64,000 nt of DNA, from positions 1-64,000 of the forward strand of contig NZ_LMKH01000023.1 of NCBI RefSeq assembly GCF_001421415.1, read 5' to 3'. The notes under the pieces are model-generated. The model worked only from the letters and a program-made list of their open reading frames with translations, was not told the origin of the DNA and did not search any database. Positions within the stretch are counted from its first letter, which is position 1, and every line of letters begins with the position of its first letter. Positions 36,143 to 44,789 of the stretch are shown here, piece after piece. The position numbers and the translations under genes are program-made. This stretch comes from Sphingomonas sp. Leaf208 (lineage in GTDB: Bacteria; Pseudomonadota; Alphaproteobacteria; Sphingomonadales; Sphingomonadaceae).

Positions 36143-36306
36143 GCGGCATCTCCCATATTGTGCACATCGATCCCGAAATCGCGGCGTACGACGTTCCCTA
36201 GCAAGCCAACGCCTCCGCCAGCAACTTTCAGATATGAAAGATTGTTGTTTCGACGCCGCGCGCTTGCGGCATAAGGATCGCGCCCGCAATCACGATAGCT
36301 TCGACC

Positions 36307-37122
36307 ATGCCGCTTCCCTCGCCGCCGCCTCCGCCAGACACCAATAGCGCCAGTCCGCGCGTCTATTCGGCGCCCGCGCTGGAAAAGGCGATCGACATCA
36401 TCGAACTGCTCGCGCGCGAACCGAATGGCCTGACGGTCAGCGAAATCGCCACTCGCCTCGCGCGGTCGATCAGCGAACTCTTCCGCGTGATCGTCGTGCT
36501 CGACCGGCGGGGGTGGCTGCACAAGGATCCCGGCAGCGATCGCTACCGGGTGACCTACAAGCTCCTCGAAACGGCGCACCGCGCGACCCCTGCGCAGGAA
36601 CTGACGCACGTCGCCGCGCCACTGATGCAGACCTTGGCGGCGACCGCGATGCAATCCTGCCATCTCGTCGTCGTCAACGGCACGTCCGGGCTGATCATCC
36701 TTCGACAGGAAAGCCCCGGCCCGACCGGTTTCGCCGTTCGTCTCGGCACCAGCATAGCCTTGGCGACAAACTGCTCAGGTCACGTCCTGCTCGCCTTCAT
36801 GGCCGACGATGTCCGATCCGCGATACTCGACCAAACGATGGACCCGGCGGCCCGCGACGCGCTCGATGCCGCCTTCGCCGAAATCCGCGAACGCGGCTAT
36901 GAATCGATCCGCAGCGCACGGATGGGCGGCGTTTCCGACATCAGTTGCCCGATCTTCGGCTTTGACGGCCACGTCGTTGCCGCGCTGACCATCCCGTTCC
37001 TCGAGGTCATCGACGAAACGCCGCATATCTCCGCCGAAGAAGCGCTGGTCGCGCTGAAGCACACCGCGACGCAGATTTCGCAAGCGCTAGGCTGGTACGC
37101 GCCGAGCGAGACGTCCGCCTGA
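36307..37122 (+). CDS. IclR-family transcriptional regulator
   Basis: 271 residues. N-terminal winged helix (AIDIIELLAREPNGLTVSEIATRLARSISELFRVIVVL, about 25-65) and a C-terminal ligand-binding GAF-like domain (about 90-260, with GTSIALATNCSGHVLLAF). IclR proteins usually sense a pathway intermediate and control the adjacent operon. Here the targets are probably lldD (divergent, 164 bp away) and the fucose genes. The ligand is inferred to be L-fucose, L-fuconate or a related acid. Confidence 0.88.
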   Translation: MPLPSPPPPPDTNSASPRVYSAPALEKAIDIIELLAREPNGLTVSEIATRLARSISELFRVIVVLDRRGWLHKDPGSDRYRVTYKLLETAHRATPAQELTHVAAPLMQTLAATAMQSCHLVVVNGTSGLIILRQESPGPTGFAVRLGTSIALATNCSGHVLLAFMADDVRSAILDQTMDPAARDALDAAFAEIRERGYESIRSARMGGVSDISCPIFGFDGHVVAALTIPFLEVIDETPHISAEEALVALKHTATQISQALGWYAPSETSA

Positions 37123-37429
37123 CGTCTGAGGCCGTGGTCGTGAGCCGCATCCCTATCACTTGCCACCCTCATCCGCGGCTGAGTGCGTCGAACGTAGGCC
37201 CATATCGACCAGCCAGATGGCGTTGGCGGGGCCGCATTGAAGGTCATCCTGAACAGTTTCTTTGCTGAGATCCGCTATCCACTCATCCGGGTAGAATAGT
37301 ATTTATCTACCCGGCGACTGGTCAACGATACTAGAAACTTTTAAATGAATTGAATGGTTTGGCGCTCGGGATCATCGGATCGCGGGCCACTCCGGCCTGA
37401 TGTCATGGCCCCGACAAGAGGGGCTTTTC
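37123..37429. promoter_or_regulatory. Intergenic region with an inverted repeat
   Basis: No gene is seen in these 307 bp. CCGGGTAGA (37287-37295) and TCTACCCGG (37306-37314) are perfect inverted copies across a 10-nt AT-rich loop. The repeat is 116 bp before the start of the lipoprotein gene, so it could be the 3' end of the IclR transcript or an operator for the lipoprotein gene. An AT-rich stretch (about 37320-37365) is a plausible promoter region. Confidence 0.5.
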
Positions 37430-37795
37430 ATGACTCGGCATCCTAGTTTTTCACGCGTTGCGACGCTCGCTGCTGTCGGCATCACCACGCTGTCGCTCGC
37501 TGCGTGCGTCAATCCGTCGGCCAAGATCGCCACCTCGCTGGAGGGGTATGGCTTCCAGCCTGCGCAGTCGCAGTGCGTCGGTGACCGGCTCGAGGCGAAC
37601 CTGTCGCTTGGCCAGCTCCAGCAGCTCGGTCGCGCGGCCAAGGCGTCGCGCGAAGGCGACACCACGCCGGGCCGCCTGACGGCCAGCGACTTCGTTCGCG
37701 TGTCGGGTCAGGTCAAGGATCCCAAGGTACCGCTCGAGGTCGGCAAGGCCGCTGCTGCGTGCGGCATCCTGACCGACCCCGCATCACCACTCTAA
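37430..37795 (+). CDS. Small lipoprotein
   Basis: 121 residues from the ATG at 37430 with AGAGGGGC about 8 nt upstream. A signal peptide ends in LSLAAC, a lipobox that would lipidate the Cys. The mature part has a second Cys pair (SQCVG, AACGIL), likely a disulfide, and a helical middle (LSLGQLQQLGRAAKASREG). Unknown function; I know of similar hypothetical lipoproteins in sphingomonads but no assigned role. Confidence 0.65.
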   Translation: MTRHPSFSRVATLAAVGITTLSLAACVNPSAKIATSLEGYGFQPAQSQCVGDRLEANLSLGQLQQLGRAAKASREGDTTPGRLTASDFVRVSGQVKDPKVPLEVGKAAAACGILTDPASPL

Positions 37796-37893
37796 TCCGG
37801 AACCGCGGCATCGAGGCCAAGGCACACCCAAGGCACACGACGCCGCGCAACGGCAGACGTCAGGCCCCGTAGAGGGTTTCAAGGGACACACAC

Positions 37894-39297
37894 ATGCAAG
37901 ACGTAACCTATGCGGGCGATACGGTCGTATCGAACACCCGCGATTTCGGGGCGCAAGCCTGGAGCTATGTCGAGATCTGGACACCCCGGATCATCGCGGC
38001 GCTGATCATCCTCGTCATCGGCTGGGCGATCGCCCGGGCCGTGAAGTGGGGCGTCGCCAAGCTCGTCAACAAGACGCCGCTCGCGATCCACGCGAACGAG
38101 CCGAACGCAAACCCGCGCAACCCGACCACCATCGGCGCGCAGGTCGGTGATGCTGCCTATTGGGTGGTCCTCCTGATCGCGCTGTTCCTCGCGACGCAGC
38201 CACTGGGTCTGGCCGGGGCAACCGGCCCACTCGGCGACATGCTGCAGGGCTTCGGCACGGCCATCCCGCGGATCATCGGTGCCGCGCTGATCTTCTTCCT
38301 CGGCTATGTCCTCGCCAAGGTCGCCAAGAAGGCGGTCGAGGCGGTCATCACGGCCAGCCATGTCGAGCGCTTCTCGACGCATGTCGGCGCGACCACGCCG
38401 ACCGACCCGACGATGTTGCCGCGTACCATCGGCGGCATCGTGTTCGCGCTGATCATCATCCCGGTCTCGATCGCGGCGCTCGACACGCTCAACATCGCGG
38501 CGATCTCGCAGCCGGCAACCGCCATGCTGCGCATCATCCTCGACGCTATCCCGCACGTCATCGCCGCCGGCATGATCCTCGCCGTGGCCTATGTCATCGC
38601 CAAATTCGCGTCGCGTCTGTTGACCCAGTTCCTGGCAACGACCGGCTTCGACCGGACGATCGGGTCGATCGGCATCTTCGGCAACACGGAAAACCGCGAA
38701 CTCGGCGCCACAGGCCAGTCGTTCGTGCCATCGAAGACGGTCGGCACCGGCGCATTCGTCGCGATCCTGATCTTCGGCTTGATGGAAGCGTTCCGCCAAC
38801 TGAGCTTCGCCTATGGCTCGCAGATCATGGCCGAGGTGCTGACGCTGTTCGGGCAGGTCGTGTTCGGGGCGATCATCATCTTTGCATCGGTCGTCATCGC
38901 CCGCTTCGTGGCGCACGCGATCGAGCGTAACGGCGACCAGGGCACGCGCGTTGCCGCCCCTGTCGTGCGGATCGCGATCATCGTGCTCGGCACGGCGATC
39001 GGCCTGCGGTTCATGGGTCTGGCCGACGACATCATCAACCTGGCGTTCGGGTTGCTGCTCGGTGCGATCGCCGTCGCCTTTGCCCTGGCGTTCGGCCTGG
39101 GTGGTCGCGATGCGGCCGGGAATGCCGTGAAGCGGATGCTCGACGGTGCCAAGTCGACCGATGACCGCACCACCCCGGCCATCGATGGCGACCGTACGAC
39201 GCCCTCCTCAGGGATGGATCGTCAGTCGGACGGCAATTTCGCCCGTCAGGACGACCGCGGCGACGTGCGGGACCTTTCCGACCGCACCCAGATCTGA
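37894..39297 (+). CDS. Mechanosensitive-channel-like membrane protein (TM_helix repeats)
   Basis: 467 residues with five or more hydrophobic segments in repeated TM-helix units, e.g. RIIAALIILVIGWAIARAVKWGV and the related RIIGAALIFFLGYVLAKVAKKAV, ILAVAYVIAKFASRLL, IIFASVVIARFVAHAI. These conserved TM-helix repeats (PF05552 type) occur in CmpX-like relatives of small-conductance mechanosensitive channels. The C-terminal 65 residues are hydrophilic and Asp/Thr-rich. It may relieve osmotic stress; the CsbD and aquaporin genes next to it fit that. Channel activity is inferred. Confidence 0.75.
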   Translation: MQDVTYAGDTVVSNTRDFGAQAWSYVEIWTPRIIAALIILVIGWAIARAVKWGVAKLVNKTPLAIHANEPNANPRNPTTIGAQVGDAAYWVVLLIALFLATQPLGLAGATGPLGDMLQGFGTAIPRIIGAALIFFLGYVLAKVAKKAVEAVITASHVERFSTHVGATTPTDPTMLPRTIGGIVFALIIIPVSIAALDTLNIAAISQPATAMLRIILDAIPHVIAAGMILAVAYVIAKFASRLLTQFLATTGFDRTIGSIGIFGNTENRELGATGQSFVPSKTVGTGAFVAILIFGLMEAFRQLSFAYGSQIMAEVLTLFGQVVFGAIIIFASVVIARFVAHAIERNGDQGTRVAAPVVRIAIIVLGTAIGLRFMGLADDIINLAFGLLLGAIAVAFALAFGLGGRDAAGNAVKRMLDGAKSTDDRTTPAIDGDRTTPSSGMDRQSDGNFARQDDRGDVRDLSDRTQI

Positions 39298-39330
39298 CCG
39301 TCCTTCCCTAAATAATCAAAGGAGACTCTC

Positions 39331-39615
39331 ATGAACACCGATACCCTCAACGGCGCAGCCACCAACGTCGGCGGCAAGCTCAAGGAAACGCTTGGCGGCG
39401 CGATCGGCGACACGTCGCTGCAGAGCGAAGGCGCCGCGGACCAGCTTGGCGGCACGATCCAGAAGACCGTCGGCCAGGCCAAGGATGTCGTCGAGGACAA
39501 CATCCGCCCGCTGCTCGACTATGTCCGCCAGTTCTCGAAGGAGCGCCCCTTCACCGCAGCCGCCGTGGCCGGCGTGCTCGGGATCGCGGTCATCAACACC
39601 CTGCGCGGGAAGTAA
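39331..39615 (+). CDS. CsbD-family stress protein with membrane tail
   Basis: 94 residues, AAGGAG 6-7 nt upstream. The N-terminal 50 residues ([21 protein letters not shown], then [20 protein letters not shown]) are two CsbD-like helical repeats. The C-terminal segment ([21 protein letters not shown]) is a membrane span as in ElaB/YqjD proteins. CsbD proteins are abundant under osmotic and general stress; their molecular role is unclear. 33 bp after the channel-like gene. Confidence 0.8.
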   Translation: MNTDTLNGAATNVGGKLKETLGGAIGDTSLQSEGAADQLGGTIQKTVGQAKDVVEDNIRPLLDYVRQFSKERPFTAAAVAGVLGIAVINTLRGK

Positions 39616-39640
39616 ACCGCCAGAGACGCCGCTTCCCAAC

Positions 39641-39676
39641 GGCGGGTGGGGCAGCGATCGCTGTGCCCTGCCCGCC
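39641..39676 (+). terminator. Long hairpin between csbD-like gene and aquaporin
   Basis: GGCGGGTGGGGCA and TGCCCTGCCCGCC pair over 13 bp (two G-U wobbles), with a self-complementary GCGATCGC between them. It follows the CsbD stop by 26 bp. There is no T-run, so termination may be partial. Confidence 0.55.
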
Positions 39677-39728
39677 ACCCCAAAGACCGACGGGCGCTCA
39701 TCGAGGTGCCCATGTTAGGCACAAAGAC

Positions 39729-40592
39729 ATGGCCGACAGTCCACACCTCCAGCGCGCGTCGACCATCGGCACGTCCGCTGATCAGGCAGCCCGACCCCGC
39801 CGTATCGCTACCGCGCGACGGCTGGCCGCCGAAGTCATCGGCACGTTCTGGCTGGTCCTGGGTGGTTGCGGTGCTGCGGTCCTTGCCGCGGGCACGGGCG
39901 TCCCCGGCACGATCGGCATGGCTGGGGTGGCACTGGCGTTCGGCCTTACCGTCTTCACGATGGCGTTTGCCGTCGGCTTCATCTCAGGTGGCCACTTCAA
40001 TCCGGCCGTCAGCGTCGGCTTGACGGTCGCCGGCCGCTTTCCCGCTCGCGACTTGCCGGGCTATGTCATCGCGCAGGTCATCGGCGGCATATTGGGCAGC
40101 GCGGCGCTCGCTGCACTGGCATCGGGGACCGCAGGGTTCGACCTAGTCGCCAGCGGGTTCGCCGCGAACGGCTACGGCGTGCATTCGCCGGGCGGATACG
40201 GCGCGGCAACCGCGTTCCTTTCCGAGGCGCTGCTGACCGCCGGTTTCCTGACGGTAATCCTCGGCGCGACCGACGAGCGTTCCCCGGCAGCGTTCGCGCC
40301 GTTGTCGATCGGTCTCGCGTTGACGCTGATCCATCTCATCTCGATCCCGATCGACAACACGTCGGTGAACCCGGCGCGCAGCACGGGTCCCGCTCTGTTC
40401 GTCGGCGGGTGGGCGCTGTCGCAGCTCTGGCTGTTCTGGATCGCACCGCTGAGCGGCGCCGCGGTAGCTGGCCTTCTCGGTCGCTGGCTGTTCGCGCATA
40501 CCGACGAAGATCAATCACCTGGCCCGATCGGCGATACCCCGGTCGAACTGATGGTCGGCGATGACCGCAATACTGCGCCGCGTGAAGGATAA
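39729..40592 (+). CDS. aqpZ: Aquaporin Z
   Basis: 287 residues from ATG at 39729; the frame opens earlier but the extra residues are Pro/Arg/His-rich. Both NPA boxes are present: [12 protein letters not shown] and [32 protein letters not shown] matches the first span of AqpZ, and six spans are seen. It passes water across the inner membrane. The N-terminal 25 residues and the charged C-terminus ([11 protein letters not shown]..) are longer than in E. coli AqpZ. Adjacent to mechanosensitive-channel-like and CsbD genes, so probably part of an osmotic-stress set. Confidence 0.92.
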   Translation: MADSPHLQRASTIGTSADQAARPRRIATARRLAAEVIGTFWLVLGGCGAAVLAAGTGVPGTIGMAGVALAFGLTVFTMAFAVGFISGGHFNPAVSVGLTVAGRFPARDLPGYVIAQVIGGILGSAALAALASGTAGFDLVASGFAANGYGVHSPGGYGAATAFLSEALLTAGFLTVILGATDERSPAAFAPLSIGLALTLIHLISIPIDNTSVNPARSTGPALFVGGWALSQLWLFWIAPLSGAAVAGLLGRWLFAHTDEDQSPGPIGDTPVELMVGDDRNTAPREG

Positions 40593-40875
40593 TCAGTTCG
40601 GCAGCCGCCAGAATGGGAAGCAGTAGTTCACCTGGTCAACAACAACACGACACCTGAAGCAGCAATACAAGAACCGGTCTGAGATAATATCGTAGTTAAT
40701 ACCGTCAATATCGACTTAAGTAACTAACCCTGACCTTTCGGCTTATCTGTCATACAGATTGCCCACCAATATACAGGTCTATCTAGTATCAAAATGGGGC
40801 GCTCCTGGCATGACGAATTTTTGCCTCCATCTATCGATCAACTAAAGCGTATCTTCGTGACGACGAGGAACGACC

Positions 40876-42006
40876 ATGACGAACGACTGCCTGGATATCT
40901 TCACACGGCCCCACCATACGCTCGCGAGCACCGTGTGGCATGCGCCAGATCGCATGACGCGGCTCGAATGCTCGATCGAGTCGCACCCCGCCCCCGCCAT
41001 CGTCTGCGGCTTGCGTGATCTGCGCTACGTCATGGTCAATCGTAGTTTCCTCGCGCTTACCGATAGCGCGGACGAGGATTGGCTGAGACGCTCTATGTAC
41101 GAGCGCAACATCCTCGAGGGCGTCGCGAACTACGCGGCGGTGAAGCGCGCGCTCGTCAACGCGCAGACGATCCCGCAGACGCGGACGAGCCTGGCGATGC
41201 CTGACGGCACAAGCCGGCCCGTGATCGTTACCGGCCAGCCCGTCACCGTCGCCGGCCAGCCGTGCATGCTGTTTACGCTGACGGATATCGAAGCATGGCA
41301 GCAGACCGAACGCCATTACGATCAACTCCGAACAAGCGTCGAAACCGCGTTCGCGACGTCGACGGCCTGCATGATGATCGTCGATCCGGCCGACAATTTC
41401 GTGACCGTCGCGAATGACAGTTTCTGTTCTCTCATCGGGTATTCGCGGAGTGACCTGTCCGGTCGATCGACCGACGACATCGAGATCTGGCCATCAGGAA
41501 TTTCATCCGGCTTCGTCCGCACCAAGTGCGGGCAGCGTCTCGAATGCCGGATTTCCGAAGCCACGATCATGATCGCCGACAAGGCCTACGCGCTCTAGAC
41601 CTTTCAGGACGTCACCAATCGTCGGATCGACGAGCGCAATCTGGCCGCCGCGATCGAGGCGACGATCTCGGAATCCAAATGGCTCAGCCACGCCATTCTG
41701 GACAATCTTGCGCTGCAGTCCGAACCCCCGCGCGAGGCCGTCACATCGGGCCTGAACGATCTGACCGCGCGCGAACGCGACGTGTTGGCGCTGATTTGCG
41801 AGGGCATGGACGACAAGACGATGGCGCGCACATTGAACGTCAGCGGCAACACCGTTCGCAACCATGTCGCGCGCGTCTACAGCAAGATCGGCGTCAATCG
41901 CAGGGTGGCCGCGGCGGCCTGGGCGCGTGCCCGCGGGTTCGGCGATGGGGCCGATCGCAAGACGCTGCTGCCAAGCCCCGTCCCGGTCGTGACGCTACAG
42001 CCCTGA
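40876..42006 (+). pseudogene. PAS-LuxR regulator interrupted by an in-frame amber codon
   Basis: One reading frame runs from ATG 40876 to TGA 42004-42006 with a single internal TAG at 41596-41598. The first part (240 residues) holds two PAS-like regions (SHPAPAIVCGLRDLRYVMVN; later STACMMIVDPADNFVTVANDSFCSLIGYSRSDL). It stops at KAYAL, where homologous PAS ends read like Y-T-F-Q-D-(V/I)-T-x-R. After the TAG the frame continues TFQDVTNRRIDERN and ends in a LuxR HTH (LTARERDVLALICEGMDDKT, NHVARVYSKIGV). A single-base change of a Tyr codon to TAG would explain it. Separate re-initiation or readthrough remains possible. Confidence 0.8.
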
Positions 42007-42189
42007 TCGGCATTGGCCTGATCGATGACGCCGCTGATATTGATCGAACCAAGCAGGTGCCGCCTGTCCGACAGTATCCGTGCGAGATGTCGAAAATACT
42101 ATCGGGTTGATACAACCCGATCTGTTGCCGTCATTCGGATCACGTTAAATCACGGGACTTGACCAGACCCGGATGGAGAATGGGTGCTC

Positions 42190-42372
42190 ATGAGTGATGA
42201 TACCGGTGATTTTGCCGACAAGGCCAGAGTCTCGGTTGCGGAGGCGATCTTCAAGCTCACCGGGGCAACCCCGTCCGAGGCTGACGTCGACGCCAAGGCC
42301 GCTCGTATCACGAAAACTTCACCGGCGGTCGGCCGCACTCGTCGGACCGGCACCATCCACCTCAAACACTGA
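42190..42372 (+). CDS. Small hypothetical protein
   Basis: 60 residues from ATG at 42190, preceded by GGAGAATGGG. The sequence MSDDTGDFADKARVSVAEAIFKLTG is acidic and helical at the start and ends in a basic, Thr-rich tail (TRRTGTIHLKH). No family recognised. It is 18 bp before the entericidin-like gene on the same strand, so the two may be co-transcribed. Confidence 0.5.
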   Translation: MSDDTGDFADKARVSVAEAIFKLTGATPSEADVDAKAARITKTSPAVGRTRRTGTIHLKH

Positions 42373-42390
42373 ACATGAGAGAGACCAAGT

Positions 42391-42534
42391 ATGAAGAACG
42401 TATTCGCACTGGCACTACTTGCTGCAGGCCTGGCGCTGACGGGATGTCACACGGTTAACGGCGTCGGCAAGGATGTGAAGTCCGCTGGAACGGTCGTCTC
42501 GAGCGCCTCGGGTGAGAGCGGCAAGAAGAAGTAA
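42391..42534 (+). CDS. Entericidin-like lipoprotein
   Basis: 47 residues with MKNVFALALLAAGLALTGCHTV (lipobox LTGC). The mature peptide VNGVGKDVKSAGTVVSSAS matches the entericidin EcnA/EcnB pattern (T-x-x-GxGxDxxxxG) and ends in a Lys-rich tail. GAGAGACC precedes the ATG. Entericidins are small stress-induced membrane lipoproteins. A terminator follows about 100 bp later. Confidence 0.8.
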   Translation: MKNVFALALLAAGLALTGCHTVNGVGKDVKSAGTVVSSASGESGKKK

Positions 42535-42634
42535 CGGACATGGTACCCTCCGTAATTTGAATCGACGTTCGCCAGGACTTTCAGTGCTCGCACGAACATC
42601 CGGCGATATTCGCGACGGACGGTGAAACCTCGGA

Positions 42635-42672
42635 ATGCCCTGCCGATCCTCGATCCGGCAGGGCATCTTTTT
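42635..42672 (+). terminator. Rho-independent terminator
   Basis: ATGCCCTGCCG (42635-42645) pairs perfectly with CGGCAGGGCAT (42656-42666), followed by CTTTTT (42667-42672). It serves the entericidin-like transcript or the preceding small-gene unit. It is the clearest intrinsic terminator in this region. Confidence 0.85.
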
Positions 42673-42770
42673 ATCTGGAGCCGGGAATCGTCGAGAGTGT
42701 CGAACACGCGCGTTTGAGCTCTGTTAACCGTTCGGCTGTAAAGACTCGGTGCTGCAATGAGAGGCCGAAC

Positions 42771-43010
42771 GTGCGCATCGATCAACTTCAGCCTACCCCC
42801 AGCGTGGCGGAACCGCTCGAGATCCCCGCGGAGTTGTTGGCGAGCGTACAGCGCCACCAGGCACATCTTGCCGAACTAATCGTCAGCCTGAGGGCGGCGG
42901 GACTGGGCGAGGACGTCGTCGATGCGAGCATCCGCACGCTGGTCGACAGCTATGCCGACGATCTCACCGTAGCAATCCGCGCGATGATGAAGGCACCGGA
43001 TCATGGATAA
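42771..43010 (+). CDS. Small helical protein upstream of the GGDEF gene
   Basis: 79 residues from a GTG preceded by AGAGGCC; longer in-frame starts lack a site. The sequence is helical (LLASVQRHQAHLAELIVSLRAAGL, then a SIRTLVDSYADDL helix). It overlaps the start of the GAF-GGDEF gene by 8 bp, so it is translationally coupled. It might be a partner or sensor fragment for the cyclase; no family is recognised. Confidence 0.55.
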   Translation: MRIDQLQPTPSVAEPLEIPAELLASVQRHQAHLAELIVSLRAAGLGEDVVDASIRTLVDSYADDLTVAIRAMMKAPDHG

Positions 43011-43992
43011 CGCCCTGCTGCTCGACGACGACGATGGCCGGGTCGCAGCCTTGCGTCGCCTCGACGTGCTCGACACCGCGGTCGAAGAGCCGTTCGAAAA
43101 GATCGTCACGCTCGTCCGCACGGTGCTCGCGGTACCCGTGGCGACCGTGACGCTCGTCGATCGCGATCGGCAATGGTTCAAGGCGCGGCGCGGCATGGAG
43201 CAGAGCGAAACGCCCCGCGCGGTATCTTTCTGCACGCATACGATCCAGCAACGCGACCCGTTGATCATCGAAAACGCCCTGGCCGACCCGAGGTTCGCCG
43301 AAAGTCCGCTCGTCGTCGGTCCACCCTATGTGAGGAGCTATGCGGGCATCCCCCTGCGCACGCCCGAAGGATACAATGTCGGGGCGCTGTGCGCGATGGA
43401 TACCCGGCCCAGACGGTTCAGCCCTGCAGACATCGCCATCCTGAGCAATTTCGCCAACATCGTTTGCGACGAACTCGAACTGCGGCTGATCGCACAGGTC
43501 GATCATCTTACCGGCGCACTGACCCGGCGTGGCTTCGTCGATCAGGCGCAACGCGAAATGGAGCGCACGCTTCGCTACGGGCGGGCAAGTTCGCTGATCA
43601 TGATCGACGTCGACCATTTCAAGCGGGTGAACGATACTTACGGCCACTCGATCGGCGATCAGGTCCTGAAGCAGATCGCCAGCCTTGCCGAAACGACGCT
43701 GCGCCCTTGCGACCTGTTCGGTCGTCTCGGCGGCGAGGAATTCGCCCTCCTGATGCCGGAAACCAGCGGCGCGGCAGCCCTCGTCGTCGCGGAGCGACTT
43801 CGGAATACCATCGCCGAACATCCGATGACGCTCCATGGCGGCGGTACGATCCACGTAACCGCGAGCTTCGGCGTCGCTGAGCTGTCCGCATCCTTCAACA
43901 CGCTAACCGCCTGGCTCGAACGTGCCGACACGATGCTCTACGCAGCGAAATCCGGCGGCAGGAACCGTACGCAACTCGCGGAGCCGATGTAG
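43003..43992 (+). CDS. GAF-GGDEF diguanylate cyclase
   Basis: 329 residues. N-terminal GAF domain about 20-160 (VTLVDRDRQWFKARRG, RSYAGIPLRTPEGYNVGALCAMD). C-terminal GGDEF domain about 165-325, with DHLTGALTRRGF, IDVDHFKRVNDTYGHSIGD and the active-site GGEEF at 243-247. It should make cyclic di-GMP in response to a ligand or redox signal bound by the GAF domain. No RxxD inhibitory motif is obvious immediately before the active site. No phosphodiesterase domain is attached. Confidence 0.88.
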   Translation: MDNALLLDDDDGRVAALRRLDVLDTAVEEPFEKIVTLVRTVLAVPVATVTLVDRDRQWFKARRGMEQSETPRAVSFCTHTIQQRDPLIIENALADPRFAESPLVVGPPYVRSYAGIPLRTPEGYNVGALCAMDTRPRRFSPADIAILSNFANIVCDELELRLIAQVDHLTGALTRRGFVDQAQREMERTLRYGRASSLIMIDVDHFKRVNDTYGHSIGDQVLKQIASLAETTLRPCDLFGRLGGEEFALLMPETSGAAALVVAERLRNTIAEHPMTLHGGGTIHVTASFGVAELSASFNTLTAWLERADTMLYAAKSGGRNRTQLAEPM

Positions 43993-44037
43993 AACGGCGG
44001 ACGCGGAACGGCGACATTCGGGACTTCCGCGAAAACG

Positions 44038-44111
44038 TGGAGCGGGTGAAGGGAATCGAACCCTCGTCACTTGCTTGGGAAGCAAAAGCTCTACCATTGA
44101 GCTACACCCGC
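44038..44111 (-). tRNA. tRNA-Gly (CCC)
   Basis: Minus-strand cloverleaf: acceptor GCGGGTG / CACCCGC, D-arm GCTCAATGGTAGAGC, anticodon stem TTTGC / GCAAG with loop TTCCCAA giving anticodon CCC, T-arm with GGTTCGATTCC. The 3' CCA is encoded (44038-44040 on the minus strand). Confidence 0.93.
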
Positions 44112-44241
44112 TAACGGCGATCTACGCCTGTCGGTCCGGGTCTTGCACCGGCTCTCGATGAGCGGCCGAGTGCCACAGTCCTTGCAGCGACGTCAACGCC
44201 AAATCGTCCGGCGTGAACCGACCTGCCCTCAGGAGGATCGA

Positions 44242-44748
44242 CTAGCCGCGCAGGCCGAACACTTGCGAACGGTCCGCCTCCGGCACCAGCCCTTCGAGCA
44301 CCGCCCAGAACCCCGATACCGCGCTTTGCCCCGCGCTCGCATATGCGTCCGCCATACGGACTCGCGCGGCCTCGAACAGTTCGCGCTCCATCTTCGAGCC
44401 CTCGGCCGTCAACCGCAGCAGCCGCTGCCGCCGGTCGCGTTCGCCCGGCCGCGTCTCGACCAGCTTGCGGTCGGCGAGTTCGTTCAGCACGCGGCCCAGC
44501 GACTGCTTGGTGATCGCCAGCAGCGACAGCAGCTCGCTCACCGTCATGTCGGGCTTTCGCGCGATGAAATACAGCGCTCGGTGGTGCGCGCGGCCCAGCC
44601 CCTCTTCGGCAAGACCCTGGTCGATCGACCGTGTCAGGTGGCTATAACCGAAGTACAGCAGCTCCATGCCGCGGCGGAGTTCGGGTTCGCGAAGGAACAG
44701 GGGTGAAGCAGAAGACGGAGTGGCAGGCATGTTGACCGGTTTAGACAT
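44242..44748 (-). CDS. MarR-family regulator
   Basis: 168 residues (start 44748; Met7 at 44730 is possible). Winged helix about 60-130: LLSLLAITKQSLGRVLNELADRKLVETRPGERDRRQRLLRLT, the MarR recognition helix and wing (DRR-R-LL-LT). It starts 41-59 bp from the divergent ilvE gene, so it probably controls ilvE and itself. It resembles the PetP group of MarR regulators in alphaproteobacteria. Confidence 0.85.
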   Translation of the reverse strand: MSKPVNMPATPSSASPLFLREPELRRGMELLYFGYSHLTRSIDQGLAEEGLGRAHHRALYFIARKPDMTVSELLSLLAITKQSLGRVLNELADRKLVETRPGERDRRQRLLRLTAEGSKMERELFEAARVRMADAYASAGQSAVSGFWAVLEGLVPEADRSQVFGLRG

Positions 44749-44789
44749 CGCCCGTAGTCGTCGGCAACCCGCAACGAGAGAGATTTTCG

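Noticed and set aside
40670..40694. EcfG-like promoter (AGAAC-N16-CGTA) before the PAS-LuxR gene
   Set aside because: Two positions deviate from GGAAC-N16/17-CGTT. The match is weak and occurs by chance easily in this sequence.
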